From the NCBI GenBank assembly GCA_001695595.3, contig MBPM02000016.1, positions 310,001-374,000 on the forward strand: a stretch of 64,000 nucleotides of DNA, in the 5' to 3' direction. Below, one piece after another: positions 44,850 through 56,400 of this stretch. The translations under genes and the position numbers were made by a program. Within the stretch, counting starts at the first letter, position 1, and each line of letters begins with the position of its first letter. The notes beneath the pieces are model-generated. The model was not told the origin of the DNA. It did no database searches and saw only the letters and a list, made by a program, of their open reading frames with translations. The DNA is from Plasmopara viticola. Its lineage: Eukaryota > Oomycota > Peronosporomycetes > Peronosporales > Peronosporaceae.

Positions 44850-47622
44850 ATGATGTTGTCGACGACTTCGGCGCAGCGCCTGCGCCACGAGGTCATCTCG
44901 GCGCTGCATAATCCTCGCCATATGCAGCGTCTCCATTTGCTGCAGCAGGTGCGCCAGTATATGTCCAGTCGAACGCAAGATACGCTCAAAGCACAGAATG
45001 GCTGACTCTGGGATTTCGTTCTTGTAGCCATTAGGGTACTCACTGCAGCGAAGTGGACCGCGTGGACTGCTGCATACCATCTGGCAGAACCCAGCAATCA
45101 AGTGCCAATTGCTACAGTCACGCCCGCACACGTTTTGTGAGTGACGGTAGCACTTTTTGACTTTTTGTTGCAAACAACAGGGTTTGACTGTTCGTATATG
45201 CGTAGTGCGAAGGAAGAACGCAGCCAATCCGCTTAGCTGGGCTATGTGGCTTCATGAGAACATTCCTCGGGGATTTGGACGTTTTTATCCAAAGAACGGC
45301 AATGGTGGCAAAGGCGGAGGTCCACCAAAGACGGCTCCCAAGACAGGAGAGGAGGGGGCTTCAGACGTTAAAAAGTTGAGCTCCAAGATACTGGAGAAAA
45401 AGTCAGGAAGTGGCGGCAGCTCGTCAAGAAGTGGAGGTGGCCCCAACGGCAAGGATGGTATGGCCTACTTGGTCCCGTTGGCAGTAGCTGCATTGTTTCT
45501 GTCCGAAATGGTCTCGGTGGACAAGCCTATGCAGGAAATCACATATCAGGATTTCCGTAACAATTTTTTGGAGTCGGGACGTGTGGAAAAGCTCGTGGTT
45601 GTCAACAAGAAGTACGTCAAAGTATTTTTGAACGACTCAAGTGAAACAAATACGCCCATGGGAGCGAGCTCGGGCTATGGAACCGCGACTGATTTTGTGG
45701 ACTGGCATGATAATCATGCTAAGGAGCACCACGAGCATGATTATGGGGCCGAGACCGCTCGTCAGCCGAGTAGTAGCGGTCGTGGAGTTAACTTGCCCGG
45801 ACTAGGTTCGCGCGGTGGAGCTACTGGGCACCCAGTGTCTAGTCCGAGCTATTACTTTAATATTGGCAGCGTCGAGGGGTTTGAGAGACAGCTTGAGCAC
45901 GCACAACATCAGATGGGCATTCGTCCTCATGACTACATTCCGGTGCAGTATAGCAGCGAAATTAGCTTTACAGCTGAGTTGATGAAGTTCTTGCCGACAC
46001 TTTTGCTGATTGGTTTTCTGCTCATGACGATGCGTGGCGTGAGTGGGGGTGCGGGTGGCGGTGGTGGTGGTCTTGGTAATATATTTAAAGTTGGCAAGAG
46101 TCCTGCCAAGAAGATCAAGAAGGAAGACATTAAGATCTCGTTTAAAGATGTGGCGGGTGTAGATGAAGCCAAGAAAGAGATTATGGAGTTCGTGGACTTT
46201 TTGCGAAACCAAAAGCGCTTCACAGATCTTGGTGCAAAGATCCCGAAGGGTGCTCTGCTAGTTGGTCCGCCCGGTACGGGTAAGACGCTGTTAGCGAAGG
46301 CCACGGCTGGCGAAGCGAGCGTACCATTCTTTAGTATTTCTGGCTCGGATTTCATTGAAATGTTCGTCGGTGTAGGTCCATCCCGTGTGCGTGACCTTTT
46401 CAAGGAAGCTCGGGCCAATGCTCCTTGCATTGTCTTCATTGATGAAATTGATGCCGTGGCGCGTTCACGAAGCAAGGGAAATTTTTCAGGAGGCAACGAT
46501 GAGCGTGAAAATACGCTGAATCAGCTGCTGGTTGAAATGGATGGGTTCAATTCGAGTGAAGGTGTTGTGGTGCTGGCTGGTACAAATCGTGCTGATATCC
46601 TTGACAAGGCTATCTTGCGTCCTGGTCGATTCGATCGGCAGATTACTGTGGATGTCCCGGATATAAAGGGCCGTCGCGAAATTTTTAAGGTGCATCTCAA
46701 GGGCTTAAGCTTGGATGGAGTTGTGGACGATTTTGCCCGCCGAATGGCCGCGTTGACGCCCGGTTTTGCTGGAGCTGAAATTGCGAATATATGTAATGAA
46801 GCTGCTATAGTGGCTGCACGACGAAGTGGCACAAAAATCACTTTTAAGGACTTTGAACAGGCCACCGACCGCGTGATTGGTGGATTAGAGACGAACCGAA
46901 TCATGTCACCTGAAGAAAAGAAAACGGTGGCATACCACGAAGCTGGGCACGCTGTGGCTGGCTGGTTCCTGGAGCATGCGGACCCGCTATTAAAGGTGAC
47001 GATTGTGCCGCGTGGCAAGGGCTCGCTCGGCTACGCACAGTATCTTCCAAAGGAGGTGGCTTTGCATAGTCGAGAGGCTTTAACGGATATGATGTGTATG
47101 GCACTTGGTGGTCGTGCGTCGGAATTTGTAAACTTTGACGGCCGGATCACGACGGGCGCTTCCGATGATCTCCGTCGTGTGACTCAGATTGCTTACTCAA
47201 TGGTGCAATTGTACGGTATGAACGATCGAGTAGGGCAGCTTTCATTTCCGAGGGAAGAGGGAGCTTACCCGGACAAGCTATACAGTGACAAGACGTCTGA
47301 AGTCATTGATGAGGAGGTGCAGAAAATCGTGCACAACGCGTACGAGCGCACGAAGCAGCTTCTAAATGAGAAGCGAGCGCAGCTGCATGAACTGGCAGAG
47401 GAGCTGCTGCATAACGAGACAATCAATCATGGAGATATTGTACGTGTGCTGGGCCCACGTCCATTTGGCGGCAACAAGACATATGCCGAGTTTGTGGAGG
47501 AGTCGTGGAAGGACGCTGACAAATATGAAGCAGACAAGGCCAAAGCAGTAGAGACGATGGATGAAGCGACGGATAGTGAGGAGAAGAATGGTCAAGTGGA
47601 GAAGGATGACGACCAGAAATAG
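44850..47622 (+). CDS. mitochondrial m-AAA protease subunit (AFG3/YTA10-12 family, FtsH-type)
   Basis: Three exons: 44850-44948, 45028-45136, 45206-47622, introns 79 and 69 bp, about 874 residues. A second possible acceptor at 45049 would shorten it by seven. It forms the inner-membrane, matrix-facing hexamer that degrades misfolded membrane proteins and processes ribosomal protein L32 and other substrates. The first exons encode a basic, Ser/Arg/Leu-rich presequence ([15 protein letters not shown]...), then a Gly-rich linker. Two membrane segments flank the intermembrane domain: [18 protein letters not shown] and [17 protein letters not shown]. The AAA core has Walker A GPPGTGKT (about 422), Walker B IVFIDEID, and the second region of homology ending RPGRFDRQI. 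The peptidase has HEAGH (about 645) and the third zinc ligand region TGASDDL. The 5' splicing is inferred; the long final exon is certain. Confidence 0.92.
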
Positions 47623-47893
47623 TCGGCCATAGCTAGACATTCCATAAAGACAGCTTCGTGCAATTAAAAGACTTGTACATGAATTGATTGTGTTGCTTTT
47701 CCGGTGTCACGTGGCCCTGACTGGCCTTTGTCCACTAAACATTGCTTACGTTATATACACGCGCGGGGACTTGCTCTTCGTCGCCTCGTCCGTAAACCCC
47801 CTTATCTTGATCAATTCTTTTATGAATTAGCAACTGCAATGATTGCCTTGAGACTTTCTGTTGTTTATATAGACTTCACATCAAGTTCCGGTG

Positions 47894-48682
47894 CTACAGA
47901 CCGTTTCGGAACGTAAAGGCGCGCTCGAGATGCGACGAAAGGTTAAGTGTACGAATCACCTCTTTCAGCGGCATGCGCGTCACGTCAATGTCGTTGATTG
48001 CGCACAGTACGCTGCCTTTCTTGACGAGGCCGGAATTCTCGATCGTGCTCTTCCATCCGTCGTGTTTACGGACAAACCCATCGACAACCGGAACGTTCGA
48101 GTCGTCCCGATTCACTTGGAGCACGAGTCCACATGGACCGGGTGGCACGATGATAGTAATGAGTGGATTCGCGCGCTCCTTCCACTCCTCTTCCGTCACA
48201 GAGTCGTCGTCGTCGTCATTTTCCTCTTCTTGCAATGGAAAGTCATAGGAATTCCAAGCGCACTGCTTGTTTCGCTTTGTTGCGTCTTCGTCACTAAATG
48301 ACTCCCCACTGCTCGCGGTACTGCTGCCCACGACCAAGCGCGTGGTCAGTAAGTGAAATTTGCTGCGAGGACTGAGCGGTGGCTCCTGCAGCTTTGCCCG
48401 AAAGGCGTTGGCATACGCCTGCGCGTTGCCGTATCGACTACCGTACACGTCGGTCCCTCCTTCCTCATGCGCATCGTCGGACAATGCGTACGTCTCGCCA
48501 CGGCTAAGAAGCAGAGAACCGTGCTCGGCGTGCTGTAAATGCTGAGATTTGGGTGGAAAGGCGCCGTATTTGCCTATTACGGCGGCGACACGGTCATTTT
48601 TAAGACTGCCTAGACGGTGGTAGCCGAGGCTGTTGAGCCCTTGCTCTTCTGGGCCACCGCACGAACACAGCGCAGCGCCCAT
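47894..48682 (-). CDS. PDZ-domain protein with N-terminal myristoylation/palmitoylation signal
   Basis: Single-exon, 262 residues. It begins MGAALCSCGG: Gly2 with small residues and nearby cysteines is a classic dual-acylation signal, predicting attachment to plasma or endomembranes. Residues ~20-175 are low complexity with an acidic run. The C-terminal ~85 residues look like a PDZ fold: ITIIVPPGPCGLVLQV (carboxylate-binding loop region), VVDGFVRK, GLVKKGSVLCAINDIDVT and MPLKEVIRTLNLSSH. A membrane-anchored adaptor binding C-terminal peptides is the likely role. Convergent with the m-AAA gene (271-bp gap). The domain call rests on the GxVLxAIN/DxxVT block and strand spacing. Confidence 0.7.
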   Translation of the reverse strand: MGAALCSCGGPEEQGLNSLGYHRLGSLKNDRVAAVIGKYGAFPPKSQHLQHAEHGSLLLSRGETYALSDDAHEEGGTDVYGSRYGNAQAYANAFRAKLQEPPLSPRSKFHLLTTRLVVGSSTASSGESFSDEDATKRNKQCAWNSYDFPLQEEENDDDDDSVTEEEWKERANPLITIIVPPGPCGLVLQVNRDDSNVPVVDGFVRKHDGWKSTIENSGLVKKGSVLCAINDIDVTRMPLKEVIRTLNLSSHLERAFTFRNGL

Positions 48683-49977
48683 TTCTCACGTTTCTTGGAT
48701 CTCGCTCCGGGTTGTGGCGTCGAGTCTTGGCTTGAAACGAACTATTAATATCCCATGGACTATAAAATACCTTGCAATAATTCAGTTTAAAAAGGTATCA
48801 GACAAGCCAATTCCAGTGATGGGTTCAAAGAGGCAGGAACGGTAATTTGCCCCACTCTATTGAGCAGGAAATGTCTTGCGCGCTAAAAATTCATGCCCAC
48901 CGTTGTGACCGCATGGAGCATTGAAGTAGAGTGTACGATATACACGACGTCGCAGTGCCGACTGCGGACACTGGTTGAGTATCAGCTGACTATTGTGCAA
49001 ACGAGGCACGGTAAAATTTGGTTTTGTGCAAAAAAGACGCTTATCTTAGACTAAATGTCCTTCATGAATTAATTAGAAGCTATTTCCGCTAGGCGTGTGA
49101 TGAACAGTTAATTTTATTCCAAATTTTATAAGTCTTATGTAATCCATCCAGACAGAAAGTACCAAGCTGGAAAGTAAAAATTATGGGCAACTTCCCTCTC
49201 GTCGGATTCTCCCAGAGAAGAAAATACATTGCACGACTTGGTCAAGTTGTCGCATGTCGTCTCAAAGCACATTTTTCGTGCTCTGTCAGTTTCATTTGAC
49301 GCGTCAGATCTGGCGCGTTGCAGTGCCTCTCGACTTCAAGCTAACAAGAGAGGCGAATGAATGTTAAAATTCAGTAGTGATGCTATTGGAATTGAGTATA
49401 CACTTAAAATATAGTATACTTCTACAAGAGCGTGCCAAAATTTACAAGTAACTGACTTTACTTTTTAAAACACCCTAAATTTTGAGACAGCACGAAAAAA
49501 TTGTCAAGGCCAGCGCTTCGAGGACCCATTGAAGTGGCGCCCGCTTGATTTCAACAATAATGCTGCTTTGCTGTAAAACCTCGGCGCAACTTGCAATCAG
49601 CCATCGCAGGCAGGTTGTTCAGGGGCTCGCAAAAGTCATTGGGTGCCGTCACAAACACTTTTTATACACGGCCATTTTTCAAAAGCTTTCTGTGTGCAAT
49701 AGAGCTAGTGCCCGTATACATCCGGCACCAAGCTTATACATACACTAAAGAACGTCTGCCGTTGAAACAATGCAATTCTTTATATCTTCGAAGTTCAGAC
49801 TCTGAACTGAAACGTTTTTTACTAAAAGGAAAAATCATTGAGCTTTTTAAGTCCCAGTTTTAAGACCAAACTGAATGCCACAAATTTCTAGAAAAAAAAA
49901 TCTCAGTCAAATCTTAACAGCCAAAACAAATACACTAAGAGCCTTTTTTATCGAGAAGAACAACACAAGTCGCAAAT
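48683..49977. other. AT-rich intergenic region
   Basis: 1.3 kb between the start of the PDZ gene and the end of the EF-hand gene. Short open frames only, with several poly-A/T tracts near 49500-49960. Nothing recognisable. Confidence 0.55.
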
Positions 49978-52900
49978 CTATAATTTTGTCCTTTCCTTTC
50001 CAATTGACCGAACTTTCGCACCTTTTTTTTGAGTCGCAGGTACACTACCTCCACTCTCTTTAAATGCACTAAAGCCAGCAATAAATTGCTTATAGTCAAT
50101 AAATCCCGATACGTTCCGGTCCAAGGGGCGAATAACTTTCCGGATCTCGACCTCAGGGAGTCGGTACGACTTTAAAACATTTCGAAATTCCTTGTATTCG
50201 AGCAAACCGTTGCCATTCGTATCAATTTTGCGAAACGCTAGACGGAGATCACGCGTTTGATGCGCCATCCTCTGAGCAAGTTCACGTTCAATCTCTAAAA
50301 TCGATACGAGCTCTTCCGCGTCAAACATTTCGTCTGACGCAGCAACAGCTATAGCCCTCATGCCTTCACTGGTAATGCCAGAATTCACTCGCAACGAATT
50401 GAAAATGACCAAGAATTCCTCGAGCGATATCGTTCCCGAGCCGTCCGTATCGAGACATTTGATCAAAGCGTCAATATCCACGTTCCTCACGATACCATAC
50501 CGTGTCATAAAGTAGTGAAATTCCTCGTAATTCAGCTCGCCGTTCCCATCTTTGTCGTACTGGTGAAATGCCGACTCGATGGAATCGTGACAACTCAACA
50601 CGCGTTTGATCCACTTAATCTGCACTTCTCGCAAACGCATTCCATGATCACTCTTTGTGTCGATTGGTGCCGCAAGCGATTTCGTGACCGCTTCCGGAAT
50701 GGAAGCAACGACTTTCACTACCCGCGCCTCGTTAAAACTTTTCGCAAAGTCTTTGAACTCAATGCATCCGTTTCTTCCAACGCTTAAAGTTTTCATGAGC
50801 GCAGCAACATCGCCTTCATTTTGTATTCCGTATAGGTTCATGAGTTTTCGGAACTCGTCACGCGAAATTCTACCATCCTCATCTGAATCCACAGCAGCAA
50901 ATACTGAAGACAGAGAATCATGTCTGGCCAGTGCTCTACGAATCCACTTCTCTTTAAGCTTTCGTAATCGAGCGGCATGAGTCGATTTGGTTGTGACTTT
51001 AATGTCGTATGCTGTCGAGTCACTAGTTGCATTGGATTTACCTCGTCGCTTTGTATTGGGCGGATTCGCACGAATTTTGCTAGTGTTTTGGACTTTATCA
51101 TCGCGAGCTACACTCTTGGTAACCTTATCTTCGTGGCAACTAACACTCTTCGTAACCTTCTCTTCGTGACAAGCAACCCTTTCAGTAAGCTCTGCTTCAC
51201 GACGAGCTAAACGTTGAACGTCAACATCCGAGTCCATTTCACCCTTGTGATTTAACTCCAGGAGAGTGGTTTCGATAGAACTTTGCCTCTTGTGTACTTG
51301 CTCCACATACTGTAGCTCTTGATCCATCACTTGCGAAGTTTGTTCTATTCTTTTTTCAACATTGTCATAGTCGCCAACTTCAGTGCAGGCGTCTGAGAGC
51401 TGAGCCTGGGTGAGTTCTAGTACTGGTTCGATTCTCCGATTGTAAACACGTGTAGAATCTTCGGAACCAACATAGCCAAATTTCTTTTCCGTATCTTCTG
51501 TCAATGTATGACTTTCATTTTTGTAATCAGCGTTGACTTCGGGCATCACACGCCGAAGCTCGCTAGATTCAAGTCTATTTCTATCATAGCCAACGACTTT
51601 TTGAAAAGAGGCTAACTCATCGCTGTCTCCAATATAGTGAGATGTAAGCTCTTGGTCGATTGCACAAGTGGATTTCTGCAAGCTAAGTGACCTAATACCG
51701 TCTTCATTATCTTTACCAGTCAATGCAGCGATACCATCATCCTCTTTCCCACCATTCTTGTTCATCGATTGTGAACATTCGGCCAAGTCAACTTTTGCAC
51801 TTTTGTTGCGATCATACTCGCCAAACAAAGTTACAATGCCGTTAAGCACTCCAATAGGAGCCTCAAATCGGTGCGCATAAACTTGCACGAAATCACTAAG
51901 TTTGACAAACCTCCTTTTGTCTTTATCGAGGTTTTCAATCATGGCATCGATTTCACTATCGTCGCTAATTCCATTCTCATGCAGTACTCGTCGAAATTGC
52001 TCATAGCCCAACCCTTTTCCTTCTTTATCCTTCTTTGGAGCTATTAAAACTTCGCCATCAGCTGTCACAGGCCCAATCTGTTGCTGGTCATTCTTTTCAC
52101 ACCCCTTCCAATTTGCTTCTTGAACGTTAAGTATCTTCGTAATCGTTGGAAATTGTATCCTTTCCTCTTCATTAGGATCAATCTCGTCCAACAACGTCCG
52201 GAGCTCAGCCCTTTTTAGCTTAATGCCGAGACCAACTAAAAGTGCACTAAACTCTTGATGATCGAGACTTTGCTTGTCATCCACGTCAAACCTATCAAAT
52301 TCTGCTCTCAATTTATTCACTCCACCAGCCTGCAGCTTTGATCTTTTCAATGCTGTATTGAATTTACTCTGTACGGTCTCCAAAATTTGTTGAAATCCTG
52401 CCTCGTTCGATAATCTAGACGCTTGCTTTGATAGAGTTAGCTCAAGTTGTCGCTGAGTATCCGATTCGTTTTCAATTGCTTTCAAAGACGAACGCCTTCT
52501 TGCAATTGGGGCAGAAACAATAGGAACCGGTACAGGTGGTCGATAAAAGAGCAAACCTGCAGCAAATTCTTCGTAGTCGACTGTTCCAGAGCGATCTCGA
52601 TCGAGGTAGGCCACGATCATCTGCGTTTCATCAAGTGTAAAGTCATACTTTGCCATAAGGCGGTCGAACTCTTCGTAGTCGAGATAGCCACTACCATCAG
52701 TGTCGTATTCCATAAAAACCTCTCGAATAGACTTATCGTGCCCCATAACCCGTTGACGTAACTTTATGCGTATAACCTCCATCGGATCCTGCTCTGCCAG
52801 TGTACCCCTCGTACTTACCACGTCTGTTCCCTTTTCCTTGACAAAAGGCTTCTTTTGCTCTGAAAATTGAGCGAGTTGTTGAACTTTTTTAGAAAAATGA

Positions 52901-53217
52901 CTTTTTTTCGACGGGTAGCTTTGCTCGGCGCCAAGCAAGGCGTCGCCCATAAACGCGTGAAACGACACACTGTGTTCTTGTACGTCCAAATGATGCAATA
53001 GTAAATTCGCCTCAGCATCGAGAAACTGATGATCGCGCATGAGAGCTCGAAATTGCGGCAGCGTCAACACACCAGCTCGTTCTTTGTCATACCCCCGAAA
53101 AACGTCCTTGACATTTTTCGTGTCACTGCGAAGCAGCACTCGCTCGAGCAGCTTGCGGTGCAAGTCTTGCGCACGTATCGCCATGGCTTTAGTTTTCGAG
53201 CTTTCAGTGGTAGACAT
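49978..53217 (-). CDS. large multi-EF-hand calcium-binding protein
   Basis: Single exon. The ATG at 53217 gives 1079 residues; a GTG two codons earlier is ignored. Helix-loop-helix calcium sites occur in separate clusters. Near residues 169 and 203 are DTDGSGYLDYEE and DRDRSGTVDYEE, and weaker loops near 308 (DVDDKQSLDHQE) and 424. A long charged, apparently disordered stretch follows (about 450-750). A second array lies near 775 (DSDEDGRISRDE), 887 (DKDGNGELNYEE), 921 (DTDGSGTISLEE), 996 (DTNGNGLLEYKE) and 1030 (DRNVSGFIDYKQ). At least five loops carry complete acidic ligand sets; others have lost ligands. No kinase, membrane or protease domain is present. Probably a calcium-responsive scaffold; flagellar or cytoskeletal association is speculation. 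Its start lies 275 bp from the divergent lipid-bridge gene. Confidence 0.85.
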   Translation of the reverse strand: MSTTESSKTKAMAIRAQDLHRKLLERVLLRSDTKNVKDVFRGYDKERAGVLTLPQFRALMRDHQFLDAEANLLLHHLDVQEHSVSFHAFMGDALLGAEQSYPSKKSHFSKKVQQLAQFSEQKKPFVKEKGTDVVSTRGTLAEQDPMEVIRIKLRQRVMGHDKSIREVFMEYDTDGSGYLDYEEFDRLMAKYDFTLDETQMIVAYLDRDRSGTVDYEEFAAGLLFYRPPVPVPIVSAPIARRRSSLKAIENESDTQRQLELTLSKQASRLSNEAGFQQILETVQSKFNTALKRSKLQAGGVNKLRAEFDRFDVDDKQSLDHQEFSALLVGLGIKLKRAELRTLLDEIDPNEEERIQFPTITKILNVQEANWKGCEKNDQQQIGPVTADGEVLIAPKKDKEGKGLGYEQFRRVLHENGISDDSEIDAMIENLDKDKRRFVKLSDFVQVYAHRFEAPIGVLNGIVTLFGEYDRNKSAKVDLAECSQSMNKNGGKEDDGIAALTGKDNEDGIRSLSLQKSTCAIDQELTSHYIGDSDELASFQKVVGYDRNRLESSELRRVMPEVNADYKNESHTLTEDTEKKFGYVGSEDSTRVYNRRIEPVLELTQAQLSDACTEVGDYDNVEKRIEQTSQVMDQELQYVEQVHKRQSSIETTLLELNHKGEMDSDVDVQRLARREAELTERVACHEEKVTKSVSCHEDKVTKSVARDDKVQNTSKIRANPPNTKRRGKSNATSDSTAYDIKVTTKSTHAARLRKLKEKWIRRALARHDSLSSVFAAVDSDEDGRISRDEFRKLMNLYGIQNEGDVAALMKTLSVGRNGCIEFKDFAKSFNEARVVKVVASIPEAVTKSLAAPIDTKSDHGMRLREVQIKWIKRVLSCHDSIESAFHQYDKDGNGELNYEEFHYFMTRYGIVRNVDIDALIKCLDTDGSGTISLEEFLVIFNSLRVNSGITSEGMRAIAVAASDEMFDAEELVSILEIERELAQRMAHQTRDLRLAFRKIDTNGNGLLEYKEFRNVLKSYRLPEVEIRKVIRPLDRNVSGFIDYKQFIAGFSAFKESGGSVPATQKKGAKVRSIGKERTKL

Positions 53218-53492
53218 TGTCACGGCGAACAGAGACGGTAATCGTACTCGTAGAAAATAGGGCGACTCGAATTAGAACAGCATGTTGAAGCTGCAACACT
53301 GATGCTCATCAGTATTTATTGAAAATAGGACTATTCCTTTTACTATCGTTTGCAAATGTATTATAATATTCTTTGTTTCCCACGTTATCTGCATTTTCAA
53401 GATCGTAGCTTGAAGCCACGATATTGGTCAATTTTAAGCCATTTGTGAGAGGTTGCAGTAAGATCACTAACTTACTTGGCTGTGTCCTTAAG
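53218..53492. promoter_or_regulatory. bidirectional promoter region, EF-hand / lipid-bridge genes
   Basis: 275 bp between two divergent start codons; moderately AT-rich, no repeat. A short 5' intron of the plus-strand gene ending near 53480 cannot be excluded. Confidence 0.4.
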
Positions 53493-56400
53493 ATGGTAAT
53501 TGGGGATACTGCACGCTGGTACTATCAATGGGTTGGGTTCCCAATGTTGTTTGGATGGCTCTTTCTCTATCGATACCGAGTCATGGGCTACCTGCTCTCC
53601 AAGGTCATAGCATATCAACTTTCAAAGTCTCACCTGCGCAATTCCAAGCTCCCCCTCATAAGTGCTCGAGTGGGAAGCGTGTCACTACGACCGTTAAAGT
53701 TTTTCAATGTCGAGCTTAAAAGCCAAGGATCAACGTGTTGGCGTATAGTGTTGACAAAAGTAGAGGTGCAGAGCCACGTCAAGGCCTTTTTCGAATCGTT
53801 TGGACTTGTAAAGATTTGCATTTTGATCATCGAAGATGTCGTCGGCGACGTTGACCAGATAGACGACGAATTGTTACAGACTCTCCTTGTGCCTCACAAA
53901 GTAGTGGCAAAAAAGGCTTCGCAAAGGCGTCGTAAGATTCAATGATTGCATTGGTCTTTCTTTATTGTGGTCCTAACAATGTTTTTTTTTTTCAGCCAAA
54001 ATGAATCCAATTTGTTACCTGCGTTTTGTAGACTTAAATGTGCAAAATCTTCGACTTGGTGTCGCTTGTCTCAATACTACGACAACATTATTGTGTCAAG
54101 GATTGTACGTTGGCATCACAAATGTCATTGTAGCGCGTGACTTGATGCAATTAGAAATCAAAATGAATTCTTTGATTCTTCAAAGCGAATTGCAGCCTGC
54201 GAAAAGAACTTCGACAGCATGCCAAAGTGATGGCAGGGATGGCTTTCGGGTCCAGATTCCAAGCAATGCGCTTGTGCTCAGTCTCAACTTGCGAAACCAG
54301 CAATTTCTTGGTTGCAAAATGACTGGCTGTGACGAGCAATTGACGACTTTGGTCATGTCGACTGCATTTATAGAGCAAACGCTTGCTGCGCGAAATAACG
54401 TCATTCGAATGGGAGTCAGTGCTGCCGGTGAAACAATACGGGACCGATTGATCGACGGTGTAAACGAGGGTATGCCGAAGCCAATGACTTCATCAGAGAT
54501 TGAAATGAACGGCTTTCGGTTAAGCCTCGAACTTGTAATTGAAGTGGAATCAGGGTCTTGTGTGCCAATGCAAGTCTTTGCTGATCTCTGCAACGTTTGT
54601 TATCGAAAGCGGCTTGAACCGTGGAATGATTTTGACCGTGATAAGGAACCTCTCACCGTCTCAGGAGCCGATGAGTTTAGGATTCTTGTAGAAGCTTCGA
54701 TTCAAAATGTCCGTGTCCACAATGTAGCAGCAAATCACACGATCCTATCTCTGAGCTGCATCGAAGTACAAGCAAAGCAAAGTGCACGCTCTTGTGGCGT
54801 ATTGTCTGGAGTTATTCAAACGATTGACATTTCGCTAGACCACGACACGGAAAACACCCTTCGTTTGTTAAGTACAGCTCAGGAACGTCTAATGAGATGT
54901 CAAATGGTAGCGAAAGCGATGCGAAAAACAAGCACGACAGTTGATGCTCGACCAGTGTTGCACGAATCAACAAGTCAGATAAATTGGAATACCGACATCA
55001 AAGTGACAAAGTGGTTGTTGAGCTTTAAAGCGTCGGCAAAGGGCGGAACAACCCACGATTTGACAGCCACTGGATCCGCTACCACTATTGAAACTCCACT
55101 AGTACCCCTTCGACAAAATGGCGTTTTGTTTACCAAGCGCTCCATGGTGATTCAGCACGTTTCTGTTGAAGTCGCGTTAAGTGGAATTACCACGCATTCG
55201 GCTGTGTTTGAGGGGGTTGCTCTGACGCTGACTGCGTCTATAAACTCTGTTGAAAAGTCAAAAACACTTGAAATGTTTTCTCGGTTTGAGGTCATCTCGA
55301 TCAATGGCTTACGTTCAGAAAATAGTAGTACCTTTCATCGATTCCCAGCGCTTTGTTTACACGAACTTAAAGTTGATCGAATGGTTAAAGAAACGATGGA
55401 AGGCTCGGAAGTAGAATTGACTATTCACATGGAAAAATTAGTCGTCAAATGGCAGTACCAACATCATCAGACCTTTTTACTTGAGTGGGCTGCCTTTAAG
55501 ACGATAGTTGATCAAATAACGTCATTAACCTCAAAGTCGACGACAAAAAGGCAGGCTTTGTCGAAAATTTCAAGCACAAATATCTGCGCGAAAGATACAT
55601 TGGTGGATGTGATAGAGATTCCAGACGTCGCCCCCATGTCTTCATTGTACCTGGTCGACACCAAAGGTAGTCATCGAGCTACGGAGCTCTGTGCCACCAC
55701 TGCATTCGAATCGGCAAGCACGAGTGTACGGTGGGGTGAGAAACCATCCTTGATCACGTTGATTCAGACTTCTTTCGAGCACAGAAGCAGTCTCGGGCGT
55801 CAACGGTACTTGACGAAAGTCCCAAATCAAAGCGACATTCGGTGCAGCTCGCTCAAGATGCGAATTTGTCCACATAGTCAAATGCTTCTTTTGGTTTTAC
55901 GTCTCGATCGATTGATAAGTAAATCATCCGATAAAGGTGATGGAGCCAAACGTTTATCCGCTCACGGCATTTCTTTCACTTGCGAAAAGTTAAGCCTTGA
56001 AATGGTCGAATCGATCGAAAACATTGGCAGCGTTGAGCTTGCTTCCTTTAATGTCAAAGTTACTCGATGTACTCCTTGTGAGATAACTGAAACCATGACT
56101 CGAATGTTGCAATGTCTGGGGAAAAAAGAGGTTGGTGAGCAATCATTTGCAGAAGTGGCAAAGCAACTTCAAGTCTTGGACGGAAGAGCATTTGCAAGTA
56201 CGATCTCAGCTGCGACTCCTTTTGAAAAGCTAGCTGAATTACGCAATACAGAGATCATTTTCGCAATCACAGACGTGGAGTGGAGTCAGTATATATCATG
56301 GGAAGAGGGCACGATCCTCCCACGTACGACATGTTTTGACGTGAGCACGGTGACCGAAAAGATTGACGTGACTTTAGAAGAAAGATCATTTACTTCATTT

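Noticed and set aside
44832..45227. 131-codon minus-strand open frame at the m-AAA protease 5' end
   Set aside because: Antisense to the presequence exons, no domain.
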